Below, piece by piece: positions 1 through 6,856 of a DNA stretch of 12,088 nt; position 1 is the first letter of the stretch, and every line of letters begins with the position of its first letter. The stretch is from UBA4132 sp037133675 (lineage in GTDB: Bacteria; Pseudomonadota; Gammaproteobacteria; Methylococcales; Methylomonadaceae). The notes beneath the pieces are model-generated. The model saw nothing but the letters and a program-made list of their open reading frames with translations. It ran no database searches and was not told the DNA's origin. The stretch is from contig JBAXNR010000112.1 in NCBI GenBank assembly GCA_037133675.1, positions 1 through 12,088 of the forward strand, written 5' to 3'. The position numbers and the translations under genes were made by a program.

Positions 1-69
1 TTTGCCACTGTTTCGCCTATTATTTCATAATCAGTTTATTAGCAGTTAGCTCTAGGTGGTGCATTATTA

Positions 70-510
70 ATGCAATCAACTGGAATGCTAAGTACGCAAT
101 TACTCAATGAAGCCTTAAAACCGTCTGTTACCACGCCTTCGACAACTGAACCGAAAGCCAGTATCGATGAATTATTAGCTAAAGCGACTGCTAGTCCTGA
201 AAATAATACACCAGTAATTGCCAAGCCTGTCGATCCTAAACCCAACGCGCCGCAAGCAAATAACCCAACAACTCCAGCACCCGTTGCAGAAATAAGACTA
301 GCAGGTAAAAAAGCACCAACCGAACCAATCACCACAGCCGATTCAGACGAGAAAAAACAAAAAGATGCGCGATTTAGAGCGTATTATCAAAAATCTGAAA
401 AATGTCTGTCACCTAGTGATAATGAAACCCGCGTCGCCTGTGGTAATGAATATATACGCGCTAAAGCGAAGTTTGAAGAATTATACCAACAAGAAAAATC
501 TAAAAATTAA
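70..510 (+). CDS. Unrecognised Pro/Thr-rich small protein, likely missing its N-terminal anchor
   Basis: I do not recognise this 146-residue protein. Residues 15-90 are a low-complexity Thr/Pro/Ala/Lys-rich linker. Residues 92-146 form a charged, probably helical C-terminal part with two cysteines (C112, C124) and a motif reading RVACGNEYIRAKAKFEELY. A Pro-rich linker plus a two-cysteine domain is typical of periplasmic proteins tethered to the inner membrane, but no signal peptide follows ATG 70. Directly upstream in the same frame, codons 46-69 read LALGGALL, and the next frame (2-46) reads LPLFRLLFHNQFISS. One added base near 46 would join them into a membrane anchor, so the gene may be frameshifted and start outside the window. 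AGGTGG at 54-59 is a weak ribosome site for ATG 70. The 3' end overlaps the convergent TonB receptor by 11 bp. The gene is plausible; its function is unknown. Confidence 0.5.
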   Translation: MQSTGMLSTQLLNEALKPSVTTPSTTEPKASIDELLAKATASPENNTPVIAKPVDPKPNAPQANNPTTPAPVAEIRLAGKKAPTEPITTADSDEKKQKDARFRAYYQKSEKCLSPSDNETRVACGNEYIRAKAKFEELYQQEKSKN

Positions 511-2527
511 CCGCTAAACGCACACCAAACAAGCGCGGATCGCTGGGTGCGCCGCGTACATCAAGTTTGAAGGTGTAATAGTGGGTATCGGCAATGTTTT
601 TAACAAACGCATAAATGCTGCAATTTTTCGACTCATAACCGACACGCGCATTGGCAATCGCGTAAGCATTTTGACTCAAAGTGCTGGTATTGCTTTCATC
701 AAAATAAGTTCTGCCTGTCCATACGCCTTCAGCACGGGCAAAATAACCTTGTGGATGTTTGTATTGCAAGGCAAGCAGACCTGATAATTCAGGAACAAAG
801 GGCGCGAGTTTCCCCGCATAATTAACGTTAGTAATCGGGTCGCGGTATTGGTCGAATTGTGTATGGGTGTAACCGAAGTTACCGTCTAAGCTTAGGTTTT
901 CCATAAGTTGCGCTTGGGATTCAACTTCAAAACCGACACTGTGCGCTCTGGGTGCATTAACCACAGCATAATCGGTTTGGGTAAAAAATCGCTCAACTTG
1001 ATAATTTTCAATGTCGTAATAAAAACCTGCCACATTGAATTTTAATTTATCATTAAACCATTGGCTTTTAATGCCCAGTTCATTATTCCAAAGCCGCTCT
1101 TGCTTATAGTGGGATAAATTTTCGTTGATATTGGCAATGGTATATCCAGCGGGTTTAAAAGATAAACCTGTTGACGTATAAAGCAGGGCATTATCCGATA
1201 GCGTGACATCAATACCGAATTTAGGGCTAACAAAAAACGAACTATCACGTTGTTGTAAACTGGTTTTCTTGCCGTTAGGGAAGCTATTAGCCGCATCAAT
1301 CACGTTTTCCACATAATCGACTCGCAAATCCAGATGAGGTTTTATTTGCTTAAAGCCTTGATAGGCAAGTTGTCCAAACACCGCGTAATTATCGACATTA
1401 TTTTTTTTTATATCGTAGTGGGTATTGGCTTGTAGTATCAATGTGTCGGTAACGCTATGTTTTTTGTCATTGCTATAGAAAAAGCCCGTGTGCCAGTTCC
1501 AAGTATTGTGTTGGTCTTTGGGACGTAAACGAAATTCCTGAGTCCACGCGGTTTCGGCGACAGTCTGCGTGCGGTTATACACGATAGGCGTTAAATTTAA
1601 ATCCGTCACACGCGGATTCATTTGCCAAAACCGCCGACTACTCACCGATAACAGCTCATAATCACCTGTGTCGTAGGCAATGCGTATCGCTTGGCTATCC
1701 GCTTGTTGCTTAAGTTGTTCAGTCGTTTCAGAACGCACGGTATAAAAATCAGGCGAATCCAAACGCGTATAGCGACTAGAACCATAATTAAAATTTTCTT
1801 TACTCAGTATTAATCGGACATCCCACGCCTTAGTCGGTGTCCATTTTAATGCGGCTCGTCCACTAAAATTTGTTTGATTATCAGGGATGGTATTTAAATA
1901 ACTGTTAGTTAGAAAACCATCGCGCTGTTGAAACTCGCCGCTTAAATTAAAATACAGCTTATCTTTTATTAACGCGCCCGAACTATTAGCCGTCACTTGA
2001 TGTTGATTAAAATTACCCAATTCTAAAGCGACACCCGCGTGCAAATCGTTTTCTGCTTGTTTGGTTTTAATATCAATCGCCCCTGCATAGGCATTTTTAC
2101 CAAACCGTGCAGGCTGAGAACTTCGGTACACGTCCAAGCTATCAATGGCAAATAATCGCCCCATCGCTGCCATTGAACTGCTATAAGGCACATCATCGAC
2201 ATACACCACCACCGCTGGCGCACTAAACAGCGCGGTATTGGTCAAACCACGCAAACTAAATGTTTGCCCATAAGAACCAATACCTTGATTGGTTAAATGC
2301 AGATTGGCAATCTGTTGTGTCACATTTCCCAAATTATTAATACCGCGTTCGATTAATTCTGGTGCATAAAATTCATCTTTACTGACAGGTTCGGTATTAA
2401 ACGAGGGTGCGGTTGACGGTTTTTCAGAGACAGTAATGGTATCAAGCTCAGTCGTTGCTTGTGCCGCCGCTACAGTGCCTATTGAAAATAAATAATGAAT
2501 TACAATGAACCACGGTTTATATTTCAC
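500..2527 (-). CDS. TonB-dependent outer-membrane receptor
   Basis: This 675-residue protein is an outer-membrane gated channel that imports a scarce ligand using TonB energy. Visible features are a signal peptide (residues 1 to about 22, ending TVAAAQA), a TonB box DTITV at 29-33, a plug domain at about 55-155 with the typical SLRG, YVDDVPY and FGKNAYAGAIDIKTK stretches, and a 22-strand-type beta barrel ending in the terminal aromatic (GVRLAVNF). Length and order resemble pesticin/yersiniabactin receptor-type proteins (FyuA is about 673 residues), including a YTSTGLSFKPAGY stretch in the barrel. That similarity supports a siderophore-like substrate but does not identify one. The start is GTG at 2527, overlapping the TGA of the upstream diguanylate cyclase (GTGA), which suggests translational coupling and one transcript. 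No heme-receptor or cobalamin-specific motif was seen. Confidence 0.93.
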   Translation of the reverse strand: MKYKPWFIVIHYLFSIGTVAAAQATTELDTITVSEKPSTAPSFNTEPVSKDEFYAPELIERGINNLGNVTQQIANLHLTNQGIGSYGQTFSLRGLTNTALFSAPAVVVYVDDVPYSSSMAAMGRLFAIDSLDVYRSSQPARFGKNAYAGAIDIKTKQAENDLHAGVALELGNFNQHQVTANSSGALIKDKLYFNLSGEFQQRDGFLTNSYLNTIPDNQTNFSGRAALKWTPTKAWDVRLILSKENFNYGSSRYTRLDSPDFYTVRSETTEQLKQQADSQAIRIAYDTGDYELLSVSSRRFWQMNPRVTDLNLTPIVYNRTQTVAETAWTQEFRLRPKDQHNTWNWHTGFFYSNDKKHSVTDTLILQANTHYDIKKNNVDNYAVFGQLAYQGFKQIKPHLDLRVDYVENVIDAANSFPNGKKTSLQQRDSSFFVSPKFGIDVTLSDNALLYTSTGLSFKPAGYTIANINENLSHYKQERLWNNELGIKSQWFNDKLKFNVAGFYYDIENYQVERFFTQTDYAVVNAPRAHSVGFEVESQAQLMENLSLDGNFGYTHTQFDQYRDPITNVNYAGKLAPFVPELSGLLALQYKHPQGYFARAEGVWTGRTYFDESNTSTLSQNAYAIANARVGYESKNCSIYAFVKNIADTHYYTFKLDVRGAPSDPRLFGVRLAVNF

Positions 2528-3687
2528 GACTGCTCTACGTTAAACATACATACTTGATTTCTACCTTGAGTCTTAGCTTGATACAAGGCGTGATCAGCAT
2601 CACTGATTAATTCATCAAAATTATGACCGTCTTTTTTGCTGCAAATACCAAAGCTGGTGGTAAAGCATAAGTCTGGGTGTTCTGGAAAAATTAGTTGTTC
2701 ACAAGCAACGCGGATTTTCTCAGCAATCATCAACGCCTCTTGCTCATCAGTTAATGGCAAAATAATTAAAAATTCCTCACCGCCCCAGCGGGTACAAATA
2801 TCGGTTTTCCGCGTTGATTCTTTAAGCTGTCTGGCAAAAGATTTAATCACAATATCGCCGACATGATGACCATAGTGGTCATTAATTAATTTAAAGTGGT
2901 CAATGTCACACATTATCACCGCTAATGGCTTGTCAAAAAAAGCGTTATTCTGCTGCATTGTATGATCTAAACCACGCCGATTGTAGAGTGTTGTCAGGGA
3001 ATCTTTATAAGCCAATTCAGCTATTTTTTGCACTAATTGATCGGTGGCGATCAAGACAATAAAAAAATCCAGTAGTGCAATATAGAGCATCAGAAAAATA
3101 GCTTGCAGTGCCTGCATGATACTCCCTGTCAGCCCATAAGTAGCAATGAAGTGATTATCAAACAGGGCGACAACAAAGCGAAAAACAAAAAATAGCGCGA
3201 AACCTGCGGCAATGAGGCTTAAAGGCGTGTAAATTCGTTGCTGGCTTTGTTGTTGAAAATGCCAGACTGTATAGGCAATCAAGGCAAACTGTAGGAAGTA
3301 AAACAGGCTTAGCAGGGTAATTCTAGTATTAGAATCTGGAATGCCATAAGTAAAAATAAACAGCAAAACGATAGTGCTGATTAAGATAACCGTTGATGGA
3401 ACGGCTGATTTTTTCTCAATATTAATAAATCGTAGATGCGCCTGATAAGTTAGGTTGGCACTCAGTATTACTAAACTATTTCCAACTATAATCGACCAAA
3501 ATATATCAATATAGTCTCTTAAAAAAATAAGTGACAGACCTATTGCGAGTAAAAAGTTGACAATAGCCAGTAAATACAACCCATTATATGAAGGCATTTT
3601 ACGCGTAAAAGCCACCATGCCGATACCGTACAAAAAGACAAAGCTAGTGCAAACAATAAAAATTGTACGCACATCGAGTAGGTGCAT
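2524..3687 (-). CDS. 7-TM membrane diguanylate cyclase (GGDEF), copy 1
   Basis: This 387-residue inner-membrane protein probably makes cyclic di-GMP from two GTP. The first ~215 residues contain about seven hydrophobic segments (near 7-27, 35-55, 62-82, 96-115, 124-142, 155-175, 190-213), an N-terminal module shared by many unnamed diguanylate cyclases. It begins LDVRTIF, as its neighbour begins LDFKTLS. The GGDEF domain starts near residue 225 (LAYKDSLTTLYNRRGL), has the metal-binding DIDHFK stretch, the active-site signature GGEEF at 302-306, and the allosteric product-inhibition site RKTD at 293-296. The enzyme should therefore be active and feedback-inhibited. ATG 3687 lies 28 bp after the stop of the other cyclase and has no clear Shine-Dalgarno sequence. 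Its TGA overlaps the GTG of the TonB receptor. The signal sensed is unknown. Confidence 0.93.
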   Translation of the reverse strand: MHLLDVRTIFIVCTSFVFLYGIGMVAFTRKMPSYNGLYLLAIVNFLLAIGLSLIFLRDYIDIFWSIIVGNSLVILSANLTYQAHLRFINIEKKSAVPSTVILISTIVLLFIFTYGIPDSNTRITLLSLFYFLQFALIAYTVWHFQQQSQQRIYTPLSLIAAGFALFFVFRFVVALFDNHFIATYGLTGSIMQALQAIFLMLYIALLDFFIVLIATDQLVQKIAELAYKDSLTTLYNRRGLDHTMQQNNAFFDKPLAVIMCDIDHFKLINDHYGHHVGDIVIKSFARQLKESTRKTDICTRWGGEEFLIILPLTDEQEALMIAEKIRVACEQLIFPEHPDLCFTTSFGICSKKDGHNFDELISDADHALYQAKTQGRNQVCMFNVEQS

Positions 3688-3715
3688 AATGTTTTTTTAA
3701 GAAAGGTTTTTTTTA

Positions 3716-4870
3716 TTAAGTAAATGTTACCACACAATTACGTCCACTATCTTTAGCATTATACAGCGCGTCATCGGCACGTTTTACTGCTTCATCAATG
3801 GTATGGTCGTTGTGATCGAGCATTTTTACCCCTAAACTGATGGTACAAGTAATACCCGCCGCTTCAGTTTCAGCAATTTCTCTTCTAAGTTTTTCAGCGA
3901 CTAACTTGGCTTCTTCTACGCTGGTATGGGGTAAAATACACAAGAACTCCTCGCCGCCCCAGCGTCCTAATACATCAGTTTTACGGAGCTGAGATTTTAA
4001 AGTCTGCGCGACCATTTGTAATATTTTATCGCCTGCTTCATGTCCATGAGTGTCATTGACTCTTTTAAAATGATCTATATCTAAAAGAATCAGTGAGCAA
4101 GCAGTTTTATAACGTTGAAATTGATTAAATTGCTGATCTAAAAATTGTTGCGTGGCGCGGCGATTATAAATTTGCGTTAAAAAGTCGCATAAAGCTGCTT
4201 CGCGTAAATCCTGATAAAGACGCTGACTGACCATCATAATAAAACCGACATTACGCAAGTAACCGCTTATGAATATTGCTAACAAAAAGCCGTTATTAAT
4301 GGACTGGCTTTCAACTGGACAATAATAGGTGGAAGTAGCTGGATAAACAATCACCATATAGCAACGCACAACAAATACCAAAATAATAAAAATAAGGCTG
4401 AATAGCATGAAATAGAGGGAGCTGGAAAAGTTTGCATGGCGACGCTGCCACAGAAAATAGCAGGCTATGCCATAAAAAATAATGCCATAAATAGGCATAA
4501 CTAGAGGAATAATAATGCTTGTGCTGTTAAAAACGAAAACATAATTAATCGTGGCAAGACTCAAAACTAGAAAACCGAATAACCAGCGCGAATTAAAATC
4601 AAACTCTAAAAACCGTGCGATACCCAAGCAATAAAAATAACATGCCAGTATTAAAAAATCGCCTGCCCCAAAACGTAGCACAAGATTGTCAGGAAAAAGA
4701 AAATACAGTGTGGTTGCAAAAAAACCGATTGCCGCACAAACCGCTCCCCACATATATAGGCTAATACCTTTATATTGATTAGCTTGTGAATTAAAAAAAG
4801 CAATGGTAATAGCGTACAAAAAAGAGCTAATAACGATCATCAGCGACAGGGTTTTAAAATCTAGCAACAT
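3716..4870 (-). CDS. 7-TM membrane diguanylate cyclase (GGDEF), copy 2
   Basis: This 384-residue paralogue of the next gene downstream has the same layout: about seven membrane segments in the first ~210 residues, then a GGDEF domain with DIDHFKRVND, GGEEF at 305-309 and the inhibitory site RKTD at 296-299. It should make cyclic di-GMP at the inner membrane and be inhibited by its product. I place the start at ATG 4870, not at the earlier in-frame ATG 4936. The 4870 start has AAGGAG seven bases upstream, and its first residues MLLDFKTLS align with MHLLDVRTI of the sister protein; the 22 extra residues look non-coding and run to the edge of the repeat. It is the first gene of a probable three-gene transcript: cyclase, cyclase, TonB receptor. 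The two sensor modules differ widely in sequence, so this is an old duplication. Confidence 0.93.
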   Translation of the reverse strand: MLLDFKTLSLMIVISSFLYAITIAFFNSQANQYKGISLYMWGAVCAAIGFFATTLYFLFPDNLVLRFGAGDFLILACYFYCLGIARFLEFDFNSRWLFGFLVLSLATINYVFVFNSTSIIIPLVMPIYGIIFYGIACYFLWQRRHANFSSSLYFMLFSLIFIILVFVVRCYMVIVYPATSTYYCPVESQSINNGFLLAIFISGYLRNVGFIMMVSQRLYQDLREAALCDFLTQIYNRRATQQFLDQQFNQFQRYKTACSLILLDIDHFKRVNDTHGHEAGDKILQMVAQTLKSQLRKTDVLGRWGGEEFLCILPHTSVEEAKLVAEKLRREIAETEAAGITCTISLGVKMLDHNDHTIDEAVKRADDALYNAKDSGRNCVVTFT

Positions 4871-4877
4871 CGTATCA

Positions 4878-4883
4878 CTCCTT
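4878..4883 (-). promoter_or_regulatory. Ribosome binding site fixing the diguanylate cyclase start
   Basis: On the minus strand AAGGAG lies seven bases before ATG 4870. No comparable site precedes the ATG at 4936. This decides the start of the upstream diguanylate cyclase. Confidence 0.8.
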
Positions 4884-4930
4884 AATTTTAACCAAATAAC
4901 TTCATCGTAATTAGTTGCATATATAAAACA

Positions 4931-5048
4931 CGTCATTCTGGCAAGGATGCCAGAATCTAGTCACAGGGGAGAGCGTAGCGAGGGTTCTGTTTAATGTAAT
5001 GCCATCCTTGGCACTAGATTCCATCATACCTGCTGGAATGGAGATGAC
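4931..5048. repeat. REP/MITE-like intergenic repeat made of short hairpins
   Basis: This noncoding segment lies between nuoM and the first diguanylate cyclase and is built of nested inverted repeats. 4936-4943 TTCTGGCA pairs perfectly with 4948-4955 across an AGGA loop. 5000-5004 TGCCA pairs with 5009-5013 across TCCT. ATTCCA near 5018-5023 pairs with TGGAAT near 5034-5039. The two ends are also imperfect inverted copies: GAATCTAGT at 4953-4961 is matched by ACTAGATTC at 5013-5021, and the outer ends read GTCATTC and GGAATGGAGATGAC. This pattern (GTCATTC...GGAATCTAG) is typical of short dispersed palindromic elements. There is no ORF, and no target-site duplication could be identified. It would lie in the leader of the downstream cyclase operon or act as a 3' structure for nuoM mRNA. 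Copy number cannot be judged from one window. Confidence 0.65.
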
Positions 5049-5088
5049 CTAGCTTTAACATTATAGTCATGCTGATTTTTAGAGCTAT

Positions 5089-6561
5089 TTATAAAAATCG
5101 TTTGCTGTATGAGGTGTTGATTTGTTTGAGCGTGCTGGCAGATAAATCGATGAGCGGCGTGGGTGCTAAACCGAATAACATAATACTCCCCACTAATAAA
5201 CTGACTGCTAACATTTCGGGGAGTCGTAAATCTTCAATCGACTGCATAGCGGGTTTGACTGTGCCAGTAAATAATAAGCCAATGGTGCGTATGGCGTAGG
5301 CGGCACTGATTAACACACAGATACTAAAAAATATCATCCAATAGCCCCATTGTTGAAATCCACCAATAAATATTTGTAATTCGGCAATAAATCCGACTGT
5401 GCTGGGCAGTCCCATTGCCGCAAATAAGCTGAGGGTCATAAACACTGCAAAGCGTGGCATCACTTGACACAGTGAACGGTAATCCTGAATATTACGGGTG
5501 TGGGTGCGTTCGTATAACAAGCCCACCAGTAAAAACAACACGCCTGCAATCAAGCCGTGAGCAGTCATTTGTAACACCGCACCTGTCATGCCCAATGGCG
5601 TTAAACTAGCAATACCTAATAAGACTAGCCCCATGTGGCTGATGGATGAATACGCGACCATTGCTTTTAAATCGCTTTGTCGCCATGCCAACAGACCACC
5701 ATAAATCATGCTAAATAAGGCTAAAAATAATAAAAATGGTTGTAAGGTTTGTGCCGCTTCGGGCAACATCACCACGGCGCGGATTAGCCCATACGCACCC
5801 ATTTTTAATAAAATACCCGACAGTAAAATACTAACAGGGCTGGGGGCTTCAACGTGTGCTAAGGGTAGCCAACCATGTAAGGGAAAAATCGGCATTTTTA
5901 CCCCAAAACCTATTAAAAAACCTAACAGCACCAACACTTGTTCAGTCGCTGGCATATCTTGTGCTGCTTGATTCATAGAGGTCATTAATGAGCCACTATG
6001 CTGGAGATCATATTGACTGACCGCCAATAAACTCATCAGCATAAAGACTGAACCGCCCATGGTGTACAGCACAAAATTAAGACTAGCAGAATGTCGCCGC
6101 TGTCCGCCCCAACGATCAATTAGGAAAAATAGCGGAATTAAGGTGATTTCCCAAAAAATATAAAACAATGCCCAGTCTTGGGACAGAAACACGCCTAACA
6201 TACCAAATTCTAATAACATTAGACAAATATGGTAGCCTTTAACGCGTTCAGATAATGTCAAGGAAGCGAGCAAAGCAATGCAGGTCAATAAGGTAGCTAA
6301 CATCAACATAGGCATAGACAAACCATCAACACCTAATGCGTAAGCACTGCCTAAATCTGGATTGAGAGGGAAGTATTCTTTAAATTGCAGGCTGGCAGTA
6401 TGGGAATCATATCGACTCAGTAACCAGCAACTCAAAATAAAAGCCAAGCTGGCAAACGCCAAGCTGATTAAGCGTATTAGTTGGGTTTTTTGTGCTGGGG
6501 TAAAAACTAAAAATAAAACTCCTAGCGCAGGAGTCCAGAGAAGTAGACTAAGTATGTCCAT
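5089..6561 (-). CDS. nuoM: NADH-quinone oxidoreductase chain M-type proton-pumping subunit (orphan)
   Basis: This 490-residue, roughly 14-TM protein belongs to the antiporter-like family of complex I subunits (NuoL/M/N) and matches chain M best. It begins with a NuoM-like first helix, contains ALGVDGLSMPML at 75-86 and EFGMLGVF at 118-125, and keeps the charged residues of the proton path: E138 (FWEITLIP), K222 (GVKMP), K253 (LLKMGAYG) and E394 (GFIAEL), equivalent to E. coli NuoM E144, K234, K265 and E407. It should carry protons across the inner membrane as part of a larger complex. No other nuo gene is adjacent: upstream is noncoding and downstream is the repeat and signalling genes. The gene is intact and has its own promoter, so it looks like an extra or displaced copy. 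MrpD or other antiporter subunits are less likely given the chain M signatures. Confidence 0.88.
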   Translation of the reverse strand: MDILSLLLWTPALGVLFLVFTPAQKTQLIRLISLAFASLAFILSCWLLSRYDSHTASLQFKEYFPLNPDLGSAYALGVDGLSMPMLMLATLLTCIALLASLTLSERVKGYHICLMLLEFGMLGVFLSQDWALFYIFWEITLIPLFFLIDRWGGQRRHSASLNFVLYTMGGSVFMLMSLLAVSQYDLQHSGSLMTSMNQAAQDMPATEQVLVLLGFLIGFGVKMPIFPLHGWLPLAHVEAPSPVSILLSGILLKMGAYGLIRAVVMLPEAAQTLQPFLLFLALFSMIYGGLLAWRQSDLKAMVAYSSISHMGLVLLGIASLTPLGMTGAVLQMTAHGLIAGVLFLLVGLLYERTHTRNIQDYRSLCQVMPRFAVFMTLSLFAAMGLPSTVGFIAELQIFIGGFQQWGYWMIFFSICVLISAAYAIRTIGLLFTGTVKPAMQSIEDLRLPEMLAVSLLVGSIMLFGLAPTPLIDLSASTLKQINTSYSKRFL

Positions 6562-6598
6562 AATTTTTTATGTGATTGTCAGACGGTTATTGTGGGCA

Positions 6599-6626
6599 AT
6601 TGTACTTTAAGCACATGGTTTGGCAA
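6599..6626 (-). promoter_or_regulatory. Sigma70-type promoter of nuoM
   Basis: On the minus strand a -35 box TTGCCA (6621-6626) and a -10 box TACAAT (6599-6604) are separated by 16 bases, each matching the consensus in five of six positions. A transcript would begin near 6592, about 30 bases before ATG 6561. No strong Shine-Dalgarno sequence is seen before that ATG. Confidence 0.6.
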
Positions 6627-6771
6627 AGGTTACGCAATTTTTTAGTGATTGAGTGAAATGAAGCCAAAAAACATATTTTTTGATTCGGTGACCTCATAAG
6701 CATTTTTACCATTACCAAAAAACTTAGTGAGCAACCAATACACAAATGAAGCAATACGATAATTGAAGGAT

Positions 6772-6780
6772 TGGTATAAT
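6772..6780 (+). promoter_or_regulatory. Extended -10 promoter of yajR
   Basis: TGGTATAAT is a perfect -10 hexamer (6775-6780) preceded by the TG of an extended -10 element. The -35 region around 6752-6757 is poor, as is normal for extended -10 promoters. Transcription would begin near 6787, leaving a leader of about 70 bases. The leader holds a small inverted repeat (CAAGC 6806-6810 with GCTTG 6820-6824) and a second TATAAT at 6829-6834 that lies rather close to the start codon. Confidence 0.5.
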
Positions 6781-6842
6781 GCGCCTATTAAAAATAATTT
6801 AGCATCAAGCATGAATTAAGCTTGTACTTATAATGCTACAAA

Positions 6843-6847
6843 AGGAG
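6843..6847 (+). promoter_or_regulatory. Ribosome binding site selecting the TTG start of yajR
   Basis: AGGAG lies nine bases before TTG 6857. The ATG at 6850 is only two bases from it and opens a different, non-coding-looking frame. An in-frame TGA at 6851 excludes any earlier start for yajR. Confidence 0.7.
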
Positions 6848-6856
6848 TAATGAGTT

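Noticed and set aside
39..335. Minus-strand ORF with a hydrophobic Gly/Ala/Val-rich product
   Set aside because: It is the reverse of the Pro/Thr-rich linker of the plus-strand gene; the apparent hydrophobicity comes from the repetitive codons of the sense strand, and no ribosome site is seen.
5074..5099. 8-bp AT-only stem (GATTTTTA with TAAAAATC) at the nuoM stop as a terminator
   Set aside because: The stem is nearly all A/T with a 10-base loop, spans the coding end and is not followed by a U-tract; too weak to call.
5089..6561. Reading the NuoM-like gene as an Mrp antiporter subunit or the DabB partner of a carbon-uptake complex
   Set aside because: The chain M signatures fit NuoM better, no mrp genes or DabA-type protein lie beside it, and the N-terminal pattern is not NuoL/DabB-like.
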